From DMER64 sp964542305 (lineage in GTDB: Bacteria; Bacteroidota; Bacteroidia; Bacteroidales; UBA932): a DNA stretch of 55,903 nucleotides. Below the pieces are notes generated by a model. That model was not told the DNA's origin. It did no database searches and worked only from the letters and a program-made list of their open reading frames with translations. Every line of letters begins with the position of its first letter. Within the stretch, counting starts at the first letter, position 1. The stretch spans positions 1 through 55,903 of the forward strand of contig CAZITX010000016.1 in assembly GCA_964542305.1 (NCBI GenBank), read 5' to 3'. The position numbers were made by a program, and so were the translations under genes. Shown in pieces: positions 16,711-25,167 of the stretch.

Positions 16711-17652
16711 TTAGAGTTCTAATTGAGTATACCTCTGTTTAATAACCTTATTATAAGCAGCTTTCGTGGTATTGGAAAGGAAAGAATTATTTATCCATAT
16801 GGTTGCCTTCGGTTTATTGCTGATCATCCTGTTGAAGGTTCTTTTAATTTGTACGCGTGTTAATCCCAATCCTTCTCCAAATTTTTCAAAATGTTCCCGT
16901 TTCAATTTCTTTTTCTTTCCATCCAATGTCAAGGCAAGTTCTTCTGTGTCTTCCGGGAGCACTATGGATACATTTAAAAGGTCGTACGCGGGAGATAAAA
17001 CCCATCCTGAAGGACTTTCGATCATTGAAAAGTTCTTAAGATGCATATCATTATTTCCGGTTAGAAATGAAAAAAGGACTAAGTCAAAGAAAAAGATTTT
17101 ATCAAGTTGGGTGTTCCCGGAATAGTCATGCAATGCCTTTCCAATCTTTTCCATTGAACTTTTATACTTGTCATAGGCTCCTGTAATCTGAAACATATCT
17201 ATCATATGGATCTTTTCTCCTGTTTTTGTCCGGTCAACTCGTTTTGTTATATAGGACAATTGACCGGATGCCAGTCTGATTAAAGATGAAGAGACAGTGC
17301 GTATCCCGAAACTTTCTGCTATTCTCATTGTTACATGCTCATTAGCGGGCATTTCCGGAAATTTCTCAGATGGAGGTTTGAAGATATATTGGCCACCAAG
17401 TGCCCCAATTACAGTAAGTCTTGTTTCCGGATCCTTCTTCGTTTTTTTGTTCAGGGAAAGTGATAATTTTGGCTGGATTCCGGGTACGGCAATGTTTCTT
17501 TCTACCACGTGTTTGGCAAGCTCATCCATTTGATCCAGGGAGTATTCAATTTTTGGTGGCACTTTTACACCAAAAAAGTCCATAGAACATTTTTCATGAA
17601 AGTCCTGCCCTTCATTGAGAGGCTCGTAACAATAAAGGCATCTTTTAGCCAT
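16711..17652 (-). CDS. HipT/HipA-like serine/threonine kinase toxin (core kinase)
   Basis: About 313 residues from ATG 17652 (an ATG 8 codons earlier is possible). The N-terminus has a small Cys/His knuckle (CLYC...HEKC). The Gly-rich loop GIQPKLSLSLN contains two serines (S64 and S66), then come the catalytic TGNNDMHLKN loop and the metal-binding SPAYDLLN. HipA kinases phosphorylate aminoacyl-tRNA synthetases and induce dormancy. The N-terminal subdomain of classical HipA is absent here and is encoded by the separate upstream gene, as in HipBST systems, where HipT has a similar S-x-S in its loop. The start overlaps that gene by 8 nt. Confidence 0.88.
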   Translation of the reverse strand: MAKRCLYCYEPLNEGQDFHEKCSMDFFGVKVPPKIEYSLDQMDELAKHVVERNIAVPGIQPKLSLSLNKKTKKDPETRLTVIGALGGQYIFKPPSEKFPEMPANEHVTMRIAESFGIRTVSSSLIRLASGQLSYITKRVDRTKTGEKIHMIDMFQITGAYDKYKSSMEKIGKALHDYSGNTQLDKIFFFDLVLFSFLTGNNDMHLKNFSMIESPSGWVLSPAYDLLNVSIVLPEDTEELALTLDGKKKKLKREHFEKFGEGLGLTRVQIKRTFNRMISNKPKATIWINNSFLSNTTKAAYNKVIKQRYTQLEL

Positions 17653-17977
17653 ATTTCTCAATGATTGGTTCCACACTAACTGCTCCTATACAGTTCTTGC
17701 AACAGGCAAGAAGTAATCCCATACGGTCATTCTTATTGATCTTCCAGTTTTTGGAAGCAATATCCAATAACCAACCTTCGGGGATTAATCCGTCAAAGAA
17801 TGAAAAGAGACGCTTTTCTTTATAGGGTTTATTGGTAACCGGCATGCTGAACGTTATGAATTCATTTGTATGATCTTTTACAAATTGATGATCGTACTGA
17901 AATATATATTCGCCCTCATCCGTTTCTGTAATGATACCTGCCAAATAATCCTTATAAAATACTTTTCCCTGTCTCAT
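17645..17977 (-). CDS. HipS-like protein (stand-alone HipA N-terminal subdomain)
   Basis: 110 residues matching the N-subdomain 1 of HipA: YKDYLAGIITETDEGEYIFQY, SMPVTNKPYKE, LFSFFDGLIPEGWLL and the terminal NCIGAVSVEP. In ordinary HipA this is fused to the kinase core. Here it is a separate gene between the XRE regulator and the kinase, joined by ATGA to the former and overlapping the latter by 8 nt. In the described HipBST system the equivalent protein is the antitoxin; by analogy this one may neutralise the kinase. Whether toxin inhibition here resides in HipS, in HipB, or both is not visible from sequence. Confidence 0.85.
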   Translation of the reverse strand: MRQGKVFYKDYLAGIITETDEGEYIFQYDHQFVKDHTNEFITFSMPVTNKPYKEKRLFSFFDGLIPEGWLLDIASKNWKINKNDRMGLLLACCKNCIGAVSVEPIIEKYG

Positions 17978-18183
17978 TTATCAAGGACTTTACTGTCAAC
18001 AGGAGCCAATTCATGTCCAAACATACGGAGAACCAGGTTAACCGTATCCATGTTCAGATTTGTTTTACCTTGTTCTATTTTGCGAATCACAGTCAGTGCA
18101 ACACCCGCACGATCTGCGAATTCTTCCTGAGTAAGATTAACTTCTTTTCTGCGCTCTTTAACAAACGTCGCCAATTGTTTCAT
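17974..18183 (-). CDS. HipB-like XRE-family transcriptional regulator
   Basis: About 69 residues from ATG 18183 (MKQLATFVKERR). It is a single helix-turn-helix domain of the XRE/HipB type: LTQEEFADRAGVALTVIRKIEQGK, followed by the short NMDTVNLVLRMFG helix. It should bind operators upstream and repress the module. The stop codon overlaps the ATG of the HipS-like gene (ATGA). Two earlier in-frame ATGs (18192 and 18207) exist, but the common HipB N-terminus begins near MKQL. An AT-rich 11-bp inverted repeat and a TATATTTG -7 box lie directly upstream. Confidence 0.85.
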   Translation of the reverse strand: MKQLATFVKERRKEVNLTQEEFADRAGVALTVIRKIEQGKTNLNMDTVNLVLRMFGHELAPVDSKVLDK

Positions 18184-18208
18184 TATATGCATATGAATAT
18201 AAAACATG

Positions 18209-18247
18209 CAAATATAAATAAATTATATGTAAATAAATATAATTTAT
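18209..18247 (-). promoter_or_regulatory. hip module promoter and candidate HipB operator
   Basis: On the minus strand TATATTTG (18209-18216) fits the -7 consensus. Immediately upstream, ATAAATTATAT and ATATAATTTAT (18218-18228 and 18237-18247) form a perfect 11-bp inverted repeat with an 8-nt spacer, in the place where a repressor would block polymerase. A further ATATGCATAT palindrome lies between the box and the start codon. Confidence 0.5.
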
Positions 18248-18251
18248 AAAA

Positions 18252-19265
18252 TTATTTTGTCAGGAAACAGTTAGCCCTTACTTGTGCATTTTCCCGCAGG
18301 TTGTAATAATAAAATGGTATGTCAAAACTGTGATATACCCCCAAACCCATGGCGCCGGAAAGTTGGAACATGGCGTTTTCATCCACACTGCTGCACTCAA
18401 TGACTCCTTTTGCCGAGTTGATGCGTGCATCGGCAAAATGCGGTGTGAATCCAAAACGACCCTGATCATCAACGGGCATATAGGAGCCGAGGCTTTCCTC
18501 TGCCGAGGCGGGAGTTTGGTCCCGTTTCCAGTTGATTGGATTGATGACCAGTCCGACGTGGTTTGCCATCACAATATTCGCACCGGGTGCCACCGAAGGG
18601 GATTGGGTGTTGTAAGAAACGATGACCCCGGTGTCGTCGGCCCCCTCGGCAAATTTTAAAAAGGGATTGGCGTTCATATACCCGGTAGTGACAGGGTACC
18701 CAATAACGTAGGCACAAACCATCCGCGCGTAAACATCGGGATGATGTGGCATGTATTTACTCAAAAGGATCAACAATACCTGGGCACCCTGGGAATGTCC
18801 CACCAGGATGAAAGGCTTACCTTTGTTGTAGTTCTTAATGTAGTGGTCAAATGCGGCGATGACGTCTTTTGCCGGGATGCTGTCAATGACGGCCCAGCGT
18901 TCATCCGTGGGCAGGGTAAGGGTATAAGCGGCATCGGCTTGCCTGTAATAGGGGGCGTAGATGTTTCCTACCGTTTCAAAGGCCGTTGCCTGCCTGTCGA
19001 AAGCATTCCGGGACCCGTTGAGCATCATGGGGTGATCAACAGCGCAAAAGTCGGGCTCCAAGGGATATGCCTTGTACCAGGCAGTAGGGTACACATAGAA
19101 AACATCCGCATTCATTGAGCCGTTTGCAGGAAGCGATAACCAGTTTTCAGTTTTCGAATAATCGGTGGCAGGGTTTTCGTCTTTTTTATTTAATGTGTCA
19201 CAGGAATAAAATGACAGACTAATGGATGTAACTAAAAATAAGCTAGTTAAATTAAATCGACTCAT
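18252..19265 (-). CDS. DUF3089 family alpha/beta-hydrolase-like lipoprotein
   Basis: 337 residues with a lipoprotein signal peptide (lipobox SFYSC). Features of the DUF3089 family: ADVFYVYPTAWY near the mature N-terminus, DDTGVIVSYNTQSP, and a lipase-like nucleophile elbow GHSQGAQVL. The family is thought to be alpha/beta hydrolases of unknown substrate, exported in Bacteroidota. It ends 2 bp before the next upstream gene, a Fic protein on the same strand, so the two may be co-transcribed, though a functional link is not obvious. It is complete in length. Confidence 0.85.
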   Translation of the reverse strand: MSRFNLTSLFLVTSISLSFYSCDTLNKKDENPATDYSKTENWLSLPANGSMNADVFYVYPTAWYKAYPLEPDFCAVDHPMMLNGSRNAFDRQATAFETVGNIYAPYYRQADAAYTLTLPTDERWAVIDSIPAKDVIAAFDHYIKNYNKGKPFILVGHSQGAQVLLILLSKYMPHHPDVYARMVCAYVIGYPVTTGYMNANPFLKFAEGADDTGVIVSYNTQSPSVAPGANIVMANHVGLVINPINWKRDQTPASAEESLGSYMPVDDQGRFGFTPHFADARINSAKGVIECSSVDENAMFQLSGAMGLGVYHSFDIPFYYYNLRENAQVRANCFLTK

Positions 19266-19267
19266 TA

Positions 19268-20350
19268 TTAATTCTTAAGTATTTCAATTAATTTTTTATT
19301 GATATAAAGTGTTTCTCTGCCGACTTTTTGTGATTCCAGAACACTTGTTTTTTCCAGCTCTTTTAAATACCGGGAAGCGGCTTTTCTCTCGACACCCAAT
19401 CTGTTTACCACAAAATCAATTTTCGAGTATGGTTGTTCAAAGAGGAGTTCTACAAGCTCTTTCCTGTAAATCTTAGGTGATTCATTTTTTACTTTTATGA
19501 TTGTTTTGTCTAAAAGATCTTTAATGTTGATTATTCTGGAAATTGTGTCTTTAGATGTTTCTTCTATTGCTCTGAGCATGAACATAATCCAGCTTTCCCA
19601 CATCCCATCTTGATTTGTCCTGTTCAACAAACGATAATAGTCTGATTTGTTTTTAATTATGTAAGAACTTAAGTACAGGATTGGAACATCAAGTAATCCG
19701 TTCAGTATCAAGTAAAGAATATTCAATATTCTGCCGGTTCTTCCGTTACCGTCATAAAAGGGGTGAATACTCTCAAATTGGAAATGTAAGATCGCGAGAT
19801 TAATCAATGGAGATAATTCATTGTCAGTTTGATTGTAATGATTTATGAAATTTGTTAATAAATCCAGGATCTCAGCTTTATCCTGTGGTGGCGTGTAAAC
19901 AATTTCCCCGGTTGTGTCATTCTTTAATACTGTGCCGGGTAAGCTCCTGATTCCTGCGGTATTATTAACTAATTCCTGTTGGATGCTTATAATATCATTT
20001 ACTTTGATAAATCCTTGTTTTTTTGCGATTTCATAACCATAAAAAATGGCTTTTCTGTAATTGACCACTTCTTTAGTTTGTGGCGATAAGGTTGACTTGT
20101 TCAAGGCCAAAGCTTTATATAGATCGTCCTGTGTCGTAATAATATTTTCAATTTCAGAACTGTCTTTAGCTTCTTGAAGTATAACAGCATTGATCAACAT
20201 AGACTGATTGGGTATTGTCAAAGCAATCCCTTTCAGTTCAGCTAAAACTGCAGTTGATTTGTTGGTTTGCCGCAGAATATCAATAGTCTCCACTTTTTCT
20301 CTTGGTGGCGGAAGGGGCTTGAGTTTAGAACGTGGTGTATTTTGTCCCAT
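19268..20350 (-). CDS. Fic family protein (second copy, different subfamily)
   Basis: 360 residues. The Fic active loop is intact (HPFYDGNGRTGR), as is an N-terminal inhibitory motif SSEIEN ((S/T)xxxE(N)). The C-terminus is a winged-helix segment (YSKIDFVVNRLGVERKAASRYLKELE). It shares the overall plan of the Fic gene at 8.6 kb but little sequence outside the loop, so the two are not a recent duplication. Three regularly spaced half-sites cover its promoter and start codon, which argues for self-repression through the winged helix. It is probably an AMPylating regulator or toxin-like factor; the target is unknown. Confidence 0.93.
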   Translation of the reverse strand: MGQNTPRSKLKPLPPPREKVETIDILRQTNKSTAVLAELKGIALTIPNQSMLINAVILQEAKDSSEIENIITTQDDLYKALALNKSTLSPQTKEVVNYRKAIFYGYEIAKKQGFIKVNDIISIQQELVNNTAGIRSLPGTVLKNDTTGEIVYTPPQDKAEILDLLTNFINHYNQTDNELSPLINLAILHFQFESIHPFYDGNGRTGRILNILYLILNGLLDVPILYLSSYIIKNKSDYYRLLNRTNQDGMWESWIMFMLRAIEETSKDTISRIINIKDLLDKTIIKVKNESPKIYRKELVELLFEQPYSKIDFVVNRLGVERKAASRYLKELEKTSVLESQKVGRETLYINKKLIEILKN

Positions 20351-20391
20351 ATCTTTTTAATTTGTCCCAAAAATACAAAATTTGGTACAAA
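20341..20391 (-). promoter_or_regulatory. Fic gene 2 promoter with 20-bp-spaced half-sites
   Basis: TTTGTCCCA occurs at 20341 and 20361 and an inverted TTTGGTACAAA at 20381, exactly 20 bp apart. The last two form a 10/11 inverted repeat. A minus-strand TATTTTTG -7 box (20368-20375) lies inside the array, and the first half-site overlaps the ATG. A bound dimer would mask the promoter. Confidence 0.5.
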
Positions 20392-20396
20392 TAATG

Positions 20397-21455
20397 CTAT
20401 TTTAAATGATTCTTTTTATAATTCCTGATCATTTTTCCAAAATCTTTATCCTTTTTTCGCTTTTGGGCAAGGGTGGACTCAAAATGTTCTTTTTCTTTTT
20501 CCATCTTAAGGTAATTTTGGTAAGAAGATTTGTCAATTTCACCATTTTGTAAGGCAGCGATTACGGCACAACCTTTTTCTGTTGTATGGGTACAATCTCT
20601 AAATTTACAATTTTTTGATACATTCATTATGGTGTCAAACGTTGTGGCAAACCCGATATCTGAATCTGTCAACCCAACTTCCCGCATTCCCGGATTATCA
20701 ATAAGGATCCCGCCATTTTCCAGGATCAGCAATTCACGGTGGCTTGTCACGTGCCTGCCTTTATTGGTACTTGTACTGATTGTATCCGTTCTCATGAATT
20801 GTTCCCCTGAAAGCGTATTCAAAAGAGTGGATTTCCCCACTCCGGATGAACCTAACAGGCAGTATGTTTTTCCTTTTTTGATACATTCTTTGACTGTATC
20901 TATACCTCTAAGGTTTTCATTGCTAATGGTAAAGACAGGGACCTGCTTTATCCGTTCCCGTATTTTTGACACCAGGTCCTTCAGTTCCGTCTCACCAATC
21001 AGGTCAATTTTATTGAGAATAATAACGGGGGAGACATTTGTTGCATAACAAAGGGTCAGATACCGTTCTATCCTGTTGATGTTAAAATCCCGGTCTACAG
21101 CTTGTACAATAAATGCGTAGTCAATATTAGTGGCTATGATTTGTTTTTCACCGTATGTTCCAACGGCTTGTCTTGCTATTACTGTTTTCCTGGGTAATAT
21201 GGCATGAATAAGTGCCTGGTTGTGGTTGTATGGAGAAACGACAACCCAATCACCAGTGGCAGGAAAATCAGCCCGGGTGACGGCTGTAAATCTCAGGTTT
21301 CCAATAATTTCGCCATCGTATTCTTTGTCAACCGTTTTCACGGTGTACCGTTCCTTGTGTTCAGCAATAACCCGTCCTATTGTAAAAGCAGCAAGATCAT
21401 GCTCTTTTAGGTAGTTATCCAGTGCATGGTAGTATCCCAGATCTTCAAGTGTCAT
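20397..21455 (-). CDS. rsgA: Ribosome small subunit-dependent GTPase A
   Basis: 352 residues. RsgA is a circularly permuted GTPase that assists late maturation of the 30S subunit. Visible are the N-terminal OB-fold region, the permuted G motifs (LNKIDL as G4, GSSGVGKSTLLN as G1, DNPGMRE as G3) and the C-terminal zinc knuckle CKFRDCTHTTEKGCAV. Length is normal. Its ATG overlaps the stop of the upstream methyltransferase (ATGA at 21452-21455), suggesting a two-gene operon. It is the only clear housekeeping gene in this part of the window; Bacteroidota often carry more than one rsgA-like gene, so this may be a paralogue. Confidence 0.95.
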   Translation of the reverse strand: MTLEDLGYYHALDNYLKEHDLAAFTIGRVIAEHKERYTVKTVDKEYDGEIIGNLRFTAVTRADFPATGDWVVVSPYNHNQALIHAILPRKTVIARQAVGTYGEKQIIATNIDYAFIVQAVDRDFNINRIERYLTLCYATNVSPVIILNKIDLIGETELKDLVSKIRERIKQVPVFTISNENLRGIDTVKECIKKGKTYCLLGSSGVGKSTLLNTLSGEQFMRTDTISTSTNKGRHVTSHRELLILENGGILIDNPGMREVGLTDSDIGFATTFDTIMNVSKNCKFRDCTHTTEKGCAVIAALQNGEIDKSSYQNYLKMEKEKEHFESTLAQKRKKDKDFGKMIRNYKKNHLK

Positions 21456-22222
21456 ATCTTTTTTCCTATATAAAAGGCATAGCCGTAGTATTTGTAATAC
21501 CGCCTGTACAAGTTTTCTTCGTGCCTTTGATTGGCAATGAATCCTTCGGCGAATTTATTCCCGGCGTGCGTTTTCAGGAAGTTTTCCTGAACCGAAACCT
21601 GTGGATCGTAAAAGTGTTCCGTCCAGCAATGATCCGGTAAAATAAAAGTGGCTACCGGGATGTAACCTGCTTTCTGCAGTTGAGCCACCTTGTTCGCAAC
21701 AGTATCTATTCCGGGGTAAGCGTCCATCCAAAATTCTTCAATTTCTTTTGGCCGTACTTCCGTGAACCAAGATGCTTCAGACACGGCTATATACCCATCT
21801 TTTTTCAGGTATTTGCGCCATTCCCGGAGGCCTTTTTCAAAGCCGATGTTGTAGATGGCTCCCTCGCTCCAGATTAGATCCAGCTCTTCTTCCTTGAAGG
21901 GCAGATCATCCATTGACCCTACAATACACTTCACCCTGTCTTGCAGGTTTAATCTTGTTGCGTTTGCATTGAACAGATCCACGAAAGTGGGAAAAAGGTC
22001 AACGCCTGTTATCTTACCCGGTATTTGGCCGGCCAGGGTCATGGTTTGGCCACCGGTTCCGCAACCCAGATCGGCTACGTGCGCCTCTGCAGACAGATCA
22101 TCTGTGAAACTCAATGCTTTAAGAGTTACTTCAGGACTGCCCGGGCCCTGACGTTGTGTTTTTGAATAGTATTCAACAATAAGGTTCACGTCAAAATCGT
22201 GAATTGAATGAAATTCACTCAT
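21452..22222 (-). CDS. Class I SAM-dependent methyltransferase
   Basis: 256 residues with methyltransferase motif I VADLGCGTGGQT, motif II ITGVDLFP and the post-motif segment DLIWSEGAIYNIG. The N-terminus (SEFHSIHDFDVNLIVEYYS) and the EASWFTE segment resemble small-molecule methyltransferases of the UbiE/Methyltransf_11 type. It sits directly upstream of rsgA with a 4-bp overlap, so co-expression is likely; no rRNA-methylating signature is visible, and the substrate remains unknown. Confidence 0.88.
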   Translation of the reverse strand: MSEFHSIHDFDVNLIVEYYSKTQRQGPGSPEVTLKALSFTDDLSAEAHVADLGCGTGGQTMTLAGQIPGKITGVDLFPTFVDLFNANATRLNLQDRVKCIVGSMDDLPFKEEELDLIWSEGAIYNIGFEKGLREWRKYLKKDGYIAVSEASWFTEVRPKEIEEFWMDAYPGIDTVANKVAQLQKAGYIPVATFILPDHCWTEHFYDPQVSVQENFLKTHAGNKFAEGFIANQRHEENLYRRYYKYYGYAFYIGKKI

Positions 22223-22301
22223 GATAGTATAAATTTATTTATTGATATGATAGTAAATATTGGAATAACCCAGGCAGGAAAATGCAAGGGTTGCATACAG
22301 G

Positions 22302-22331
22302 ATAATCAAGGTCTTTCAGGACTTTGATTAT
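22302..22331. other. Intergenic hairpin
   Basis: ATAATCAAGGTC (22302-22313) and GACTTTGATTAT (22320-22331) form an 11-of-12-bp stem with a 6-nt loop, in the space between the divergent methyltransferase and GH30 genes. No U-tract follows, so it is not a clear terminator. Confidence 0.4.
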
Positions 22332-22435
22332 TTACTTCACCGAATCCGAAATAGATTTAAACATCCAAAAGTTTTACAATACAAATATATATTTATTTTT
22401 GATATTGTACCTTTACCTGTCTGTTATATGAGATT

Positions 22436-23878
22436 ATGAAGAAAATATTGATCTGCACCCTTAGTGTAATTTTTCCATTGATAGCAACCGGCAGTTGCGA
22501 TACCCAGGGCAACGGGAACAATCCGCCTCCTGAAATAATCCCTCCTGAATCTGAAATGGAGTCTGTTGTGTATCTTTCCAAACCGGATGGCTCGGCAAAA
22601 TTTGAACTCCGGGAGGGGCTTGTCAATAAGGTTACAAATCCATATTTGCCAACCATCAAGGTGGATACCAATCAACAATACCAGCAGGTGGATGGTTTTG
22701 GCTTTACTTTGACCGGAGGGAGCGCGAAATTGTTGTGGGGGATGACTGCCGAGTCTAGGGACGCAATGCTTGAACAATTGTTTGGAGTTGACGGGGACGC
22801 CATTGGGACCAGTTACCTGAGACTGAGTTTGGGTTCCTCGGATCTGGATGAGTATACGTTTTCATATAACAGTACTCCAGGCGATGTAGAAATGAATGAT
22901 TTTGATCTGGGCTACGATCGCAGGTACCTTATTCCGGTGCTCAAGATTATTTTGGGCATCAATCCCGAAATCCGTCTGATGGCATCGCCCTGGTCTGCCC
23001 CGGTATGGATGAAAACCAATAATTCCACCGTAGGCGGCCGGCTAAAAACGGAGTACTACAGGGCCTACGCGCTTTATTTTGTGAAGTATATACAGCAAAT
23101 GCAGGCAGAGGGCATTGTGATTGATGCCGTTACGGTGCAGAACGAACCGCTTCACGGAGGCAATAACCCGAGTATGGAAATGAGCCCCGCCGAGCAGGCG
23201 GAATTCATTAAGAATCACCTGGGTCCTGCTTTTACAGCCAACAATATTGAAACGAAAATTGTGATTTACGATCATAACTGCGACCGCCCGGATTACCCGC
23301 TCACCGTTTTGGCAGATGCGGAAGCTGCAAATTATATTGAAGGCACCGCTTTTCATCTTTATGGCGGTGATATAAGTGCCCTGTCTACCATTCATGATGC
23401 CCATCCCCATAAGTCGCTTTACTTTACGGAGCAATGGATAGGAGCTCCCGGAAATTTTGCCGGGGATGTTCAATGGCACATGCGCGAGGTCATTATCGGA
23501 TCCATGCGCAACTGGAGCCGGATTGCTTTGGAATGGAACCTGGCCTCAGATCCCAAAACCAGTATTCACACCCCGGGAGGTTGTACCAGCTGCCTGGGAG
23601 CCATTACTATAGATGGCAACAAGGTTACCCGTAATCCGGCTTATTACATAATTGCCCATGCAGCCAAATACATACGTCCCGGCTCTTATCGCATAGAATC
23701 CGCCTATTCGGGCAATACGGACGACTTGCCCAATGTAGCCTTCCTGACCCCGGACAATAAAGTAGTGATTCTGGTGTTGAACAACATAGATACAAAGCAG
23801 ATATTTAACATAGAAAGTAACGGCACAACCTTCACCACTGAACTTGCCGCTGGCGAAGTAGCCACTTACGTGTTGTAA
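22436..23878 (+). CDS. GH30 family glycoside hydrolase lipoprotein
   Basis: 480 residues with a lipoprotein signal (ATGSC). GH30 features: VDGFGFTLTGGSAK at the domain start, SPWSAPVWMK, the acid/base Glu in TVQNEPLHG, the nucleophile Glu in LYFTEQWIG, and a C-terminal beta-sandwich ending AAGEVATYVL. Family enzymes include glucosylceramidases, beta-1,6-glucanases and xylanases; the subfamily is not distinguishable here. The protein should act on the surface or in the periplasm. The stop codon is followed directly by the first cloverleaf repeat, which also offers a T-tract and may terminate the transcript. Confidence 0.93.
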   Translation: MKKILICTLSVIFPLIATGSCDTQGNGNNPPPEIIPPESEMESVVYLSKPDGSAKFELREGLVNKVTNPYLPTIKVDTNQQYQQVDGFGFTLTGGSAKLLWGMTAESRDAMLEQLFGVDGDAIGTSYLRLSLGSSDLDEYTFSYNSTPGDVEMNDFDLGYDRRYLIPVLKIILGINPEIRLMASPWSAPVWMKTNNSTVGGRLKTEYYRAYALYFVKYIQQMQAEGIVIDAVTVQNEPLHGGNNPSMEMSPAEQAEFIKNHLGPAFTANNIETKIVIYDHNCDRPDYPLTVLADAEAANYIEGTAFHLYGGDISALSTIHDAHPHKSLYFTEQWIGAPGNFAGDVQWHMREVIIGSMRNWSRIALEWNLASDPKTSIHTPGGCTSCLGAITIDGNKVTRNPAYYIIAHAAKYIRPGSYRIESAYSGNTDDLPNVAFLTPDNKVVILVLNNIDTKQIFNIESNGTTFTTELAAGEVATYVL

Positions 23879-24001
23879 GGGTACGTTGCACACATTGTTC
23901 GTTTGCCTCATAATGAGGCAGTTACGCAAATCGACCCCCGGGGGGTGGATTTGCGTAACCGGCTGAAAATCAGCCAAACGAACAATGTGTACAACGTACC
24001 C
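23879..24001. repeat. Cloverleaf repeat copy A (also terminator-like)
   Basis: Outer arms 23879-23904 and 23976-24001 match at 25 of 26 positions. Three internal hairpins follow each other: GCCTCA-TAA-TGAGGC (23905-23919), a long stem GTTACGCAAATC...GATTTGCGTAAC around CCCCCGGGGG (23921-23959), and GGCTGA-AAA-TCAGCC (23961-23975). Only single bases remain unpaired at the junction. It begins at the base after the GH30 stop codon and is followed by TTTTT. Confidence 0.92.
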
Positions 24002-24060
24002 TTTTTGTGATTTTTTCTGAGGTTGTGCGAATAATAAGTAGAATCAAAAAAACGCACAAT

Positions 24061-25167
24061 ATGAAAACGAAACGAATAATGCTGATAGTATGTTGTATAT
24101 CAGCTTTTTGCGTGGTGTCGGCTCAGTCTGTCACAACCGCGACCGCAACCGCGACCACAACCACAATCACAGATAGTTCTGACCGGAAAGCAGAAGCTAT
24201 TTCTTTGATAAATATGCCTGAACCCACTTTCCAGCCCATTACGCCACAACCTGTTGATCCCCGTATGTTAGAAGATATGGCCCTGGATCAACCGAACACT
24301 TTTGAACCGGTTTATTTTGAAATGGATGATGGTATCCGGATTTATACAGCCAAATATAAACATCCATCAAATACCAAAGTGATCCTGCTACATGGTGTTA
24401 TGGGATCAAGTTACAATTTTAACCGGATGGCGGGACTTCTCAGAAAGGCTTTAGATGCAGAGATATGGGCCATGGACTTCAGAGGTCACGGGAATTCAGA
24501 GGGGATACCGGGAGATGTTCCGGAGAACGATCAGTATGCCAAAGATCTTAAGCAGGTCATAGAAGCAATACGGGCAGGCAACCCCGGCAGCCGAATCATT
24601 GTTGCAGCGCATTCTATGGGAGGCGGTATTGCCCTTCGTCAACAGATGCTGACGGATCATGCCAGGGTGGAAGGCTACCTTTTATTTGCACCCCACCTGG
24701 GTCACGATGCTCCTACTTTGCTCAATGCACAACCGACTGAATCCGGACAAGAAGGTCAGATTCAGGAAAAACCGATAGAAGAACCTTTTCTAAAAATACA
24801 TATCGAACGATTGATTGGAATATCTTTGTTGAACAAACTGGGTATACACGACTATGATTCCTTGCCTGTGCTGTTCTTTAATGTCCCTGAAGATACACCT
24901 TTGAGGAGGTATACCTTCAGAAGCAATTACAGTATGGCTCCGCAGGAATACAAAAAAGCACTGAATGCCCTGGATGTTCCCACCCTCATCATTGCAGGAA
25001 GCGAAGATGAAGCGTTTTCATCCAGGTATTATAGGCCGGCAGTTCAGGGATACGACCTCATTGAAGTGCTTATTGTGGAAGGAGCCAGCCATAACGGGAT
25101 AAGGCAGCATCCCACGGCAATAAAAGCGGCCGGGGAATGGGCACAAAAAAACATGATAATTGAATGA
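24061..25167 (+). CDS. Exported alpha/beta hydrolase
   Basis: About 368 residues from ATG 24061, chosen because a signal peptide begins there (MKTKRIMLIVCCISAFCVV, then SAQ). A low-complexity Thr/Ala stretch (TTATATATTTTIT) follows. The hydrolase domain has HGVMGSS near its start, nucleophile Ser in AAHSMGGG, Asp in GSEDEAF and His in GASHNGI, as in monoacylglycerol-lipase-like enzymes. Its stop overlaps the ATG of the sigma factor gene (ATGA at 25164-25167), and the next junction is also ATGA, so hydrolase, sigma factor and membrane protein form a tight operon. Confidence 0.85.
   Translation: MKTKRIMLIVCCISAFCVVSAQSVTTATATATTTTITDSSDRKAEAISLINMPEPTFQPITPQPVDPRMLEDMALDQPNTFEPVYFEMDDGIRIYTAKYKHPSNTKVILLHGVMGSSYNFNRMAGLLRKALDAEIWAMDFRGHGNSEGIPGDVPENDQYAKDLKQVIEAIRAGNPGSRIIVAAHSMGGGIALRQQMLTDHARVEGYLLFAPHLGHDAPTLLNAQPTESGQEGQIQEKPIEEPFLKIHIERLIGISLLNKLGIHDYDSLPVLFFNVPEDTPLRRYTFRSNYSMAPQEYKKALNALDVPTLIIAGSEDEAFSSRYYRPAVQGYDLIEVLIVEGASHNGIRQHPTAIKAAGEWAQKNMIIE

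Noticed and set aside
8607..20350. The two Fic genes plus hip module as one defence island
   Set aside because: They are separated by ordinary metabolic genes and pseudogenes, and no phage-defence core genes are present; clustering may simply reflect an accessory region.
22302..22331. Intergenic hairpin as a terminator
   Set aside because: It lies between the 5' ends of divergent genes and has no T-run, so termination there is not expected.
23879..24001. Cloverleaf repeat as a tRNA or tmRNA gene
   Set aside because: Arms and loops do not match tRNA: the outer stem is 26 bp, loops are 3 nt, and no anticodon or TPsiC signature is present.
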